A stretch of 64,000 nucleotides of DNA from Rhizobium pisi (lineage in GTDB: Bacteria > Pseudomonadota > Alphaproteobacteria > Rhizobiales > Rhizobiaceae). The stretch spans positions 124,001 to 188,000 of the forward strand of contig NZ_RJJT01000004.1 in NCBI RefSeq assembly GCF_003938655.1, in the 5' to 3' direction. Position 1 is the stretch's first letter. Every line of letters starts with the position of its first letter. This document shows positions 63,547 to 64,000 of the stretch, one piece after another. The notes beneath the pieces are model-generated. The model was not told the DNA's origin, did no database searches, and was given only the letters and a program-made list of their open reading frames with translations. The position numbers and the translations under genes are program-made.

Positions 63547-64000
63547 ATGTATATTGCGCTTGGCGTCATCGTTCTGGTCGTACTCTACGTCGTTTTTATT
63601 TATAACGGCCTGGTTCGCTCGCGGCAGATGGCTGAGGAAGCCTGGTCCGGCATCGACGTGCAGCTCAAGCGCCGCGCCGATCTGATCCCGAACCTGATCG
63701 AGACGGTCAAGGGCTATGCCGCCCATGAGAAGACCACGCTCGAAGAGGTGGTTTCACTTCGCAACAAGGCGCAGGCCGTTCCATCAGGTGATGTCGCGGG
63801 CAGGGCGCAGGCGGAAGGGCTGCTCGGCCAGGCGCTCGGCCGGGTCATCGCGCTTGCCGAAGCCTATCCGGATCTCAAGGCCAACCAGAACTTTGCCGAG
63901 CTCCAGGCCTCGCTGGAAACCATGGAAGGCGAGTTGCAGATGGCGCGGCGTTATTACAATGGTGCGGCCCGCGATCTCAACGTCAAGGTTGAAAGCTTCC
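63547..64000 (+). CDS. lemA: LemA family protein (partial)
   Basis: The first 151 residues of a LemA protein, cut by the window end (usual length about 185). One N-terminal helix (IALGVIVLVVLYVVFIYNGL), then VRSRQMAEEAWSGIDVQLKR, RADLIPNLIETVKGYAAHEK and MARRYYNGAARDLN, all typical of the helical-bundle family. LemA proteins are membrane-anchored and often paired with a TPM-domain (YgcG) protein. Function not established. Confidence 0.93.
   Translation, partial: MYIALGVIVLVVLYVVFIYNGLVRSRQMAEEAWSGIDVQLKRRADLIPNLIETVKGYAAHEKTTLEEVVSLRNKAQAVPSGDVAGRAQAEGLLGQALGRVIALAEAYPDLKANQNFAELQASLETMEGELQMARRYYNGAARDLNVKVESF

Overview
The window is a GC-rich chromosomal segment of an alphaproteobacterium of the Rhizobium group, most likely the R. 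etli / R. leguminosarum clade. The evidence is a short-form HisG behind HisZ, an F0 ATP synthase operon with paired b' and b subunits separate from F1, a CIRCE-controlled groESL, rhizobial orthologues such as DUF2093 and DUF4170 proteins, PmbA and the PA0069-type radical SAM protein, and small intergenic palindromes with a GTGTG/GCGGTTTT core that I recognise from rhizobial genomes. I see no rRNA, tRNA, insertion sequence, prophage or CRISPR array. The species assignment is inference.

Layout. 1-2.8 kb: end of hisZ, hisG, a DoxX membrane protein, a glutathione transferase and an orphan PAS-like protein. 3.2-5.5 kb: groESL (minus strand) with promoter, CIRCE operator and terminator, plus a duplicated groEL tail downstream. 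5.7-15.7 kb: HAD phosphatase, ribF, ileS, lipoprotein, tadA, an RluB-type pseudouridine synthase with a long repetitive Arg/Asp/Gly tail, rsmD and a patatin-like lipase. 15.7-18.9 kb: a copper/PepSY cluster (minus strand) whose upstream edge is joined to a 3'-truncated kefB-like antiporter gene. 19-25 kb: pmbA, cysQ, DUF4170, waaA, a HAD phosphatase and lpxK, an envelope (Kdo/lipid A) block. 25-29 kb: a sugar ABC transporter with a double-HTH GntR regulator, which looks inserted between lpxK and the DUF2093-mutL pair. 31-35 kb: a PAS/receiver protein without a kinase domain, a GGDEF-EAL protein and a PRC-barrel protein. 35.6-39.8 kb: a De Ley-Doudoroff galactose/galactonate operon with a divergent IclR regulator. 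40-41.4 kb: a LuxR solo followed by a strongly structured, gene-poor interval that may encode one or two RNAs. 41.4-47.5 kb: mrp, corA, kup and a SleB-type cell wall hydrolase. 47.6-50.4 kb: F0 ATP synthase operon. 50.5-59.3 kb: rnhB, radical SAM protein, glycosyltransferase, a secreted protein, moaB, ispE, a TPR protein, ispB, DUF2007 and a TrmN6-like methyltransferase. 59.3-64 kb: mntH with a candidate Mur/Fur box, sppA, a tiny membrane protein, glyQ, a P-loop kinase and the start of lemA.

Most of the window is ordinary housekeeping chromosome. The places that deserve attention are the structured interval at 40.9-41.4 kb, the kefB/DUF2946 junction near 17.93 kb, the palindromic repeats (one of which supplies the start codon of ispE), the duplicated groEL tail, the kinase-less PAS/receiver protein, and several housekeeping proteins that lack otherwise typical cysteines (IleS zinc site, Mrp CxxC). 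Nothing here convinces me of a wholly new multi-gene system. The best candidates for something undescribed are the structured RNA elements upstream of mrp.
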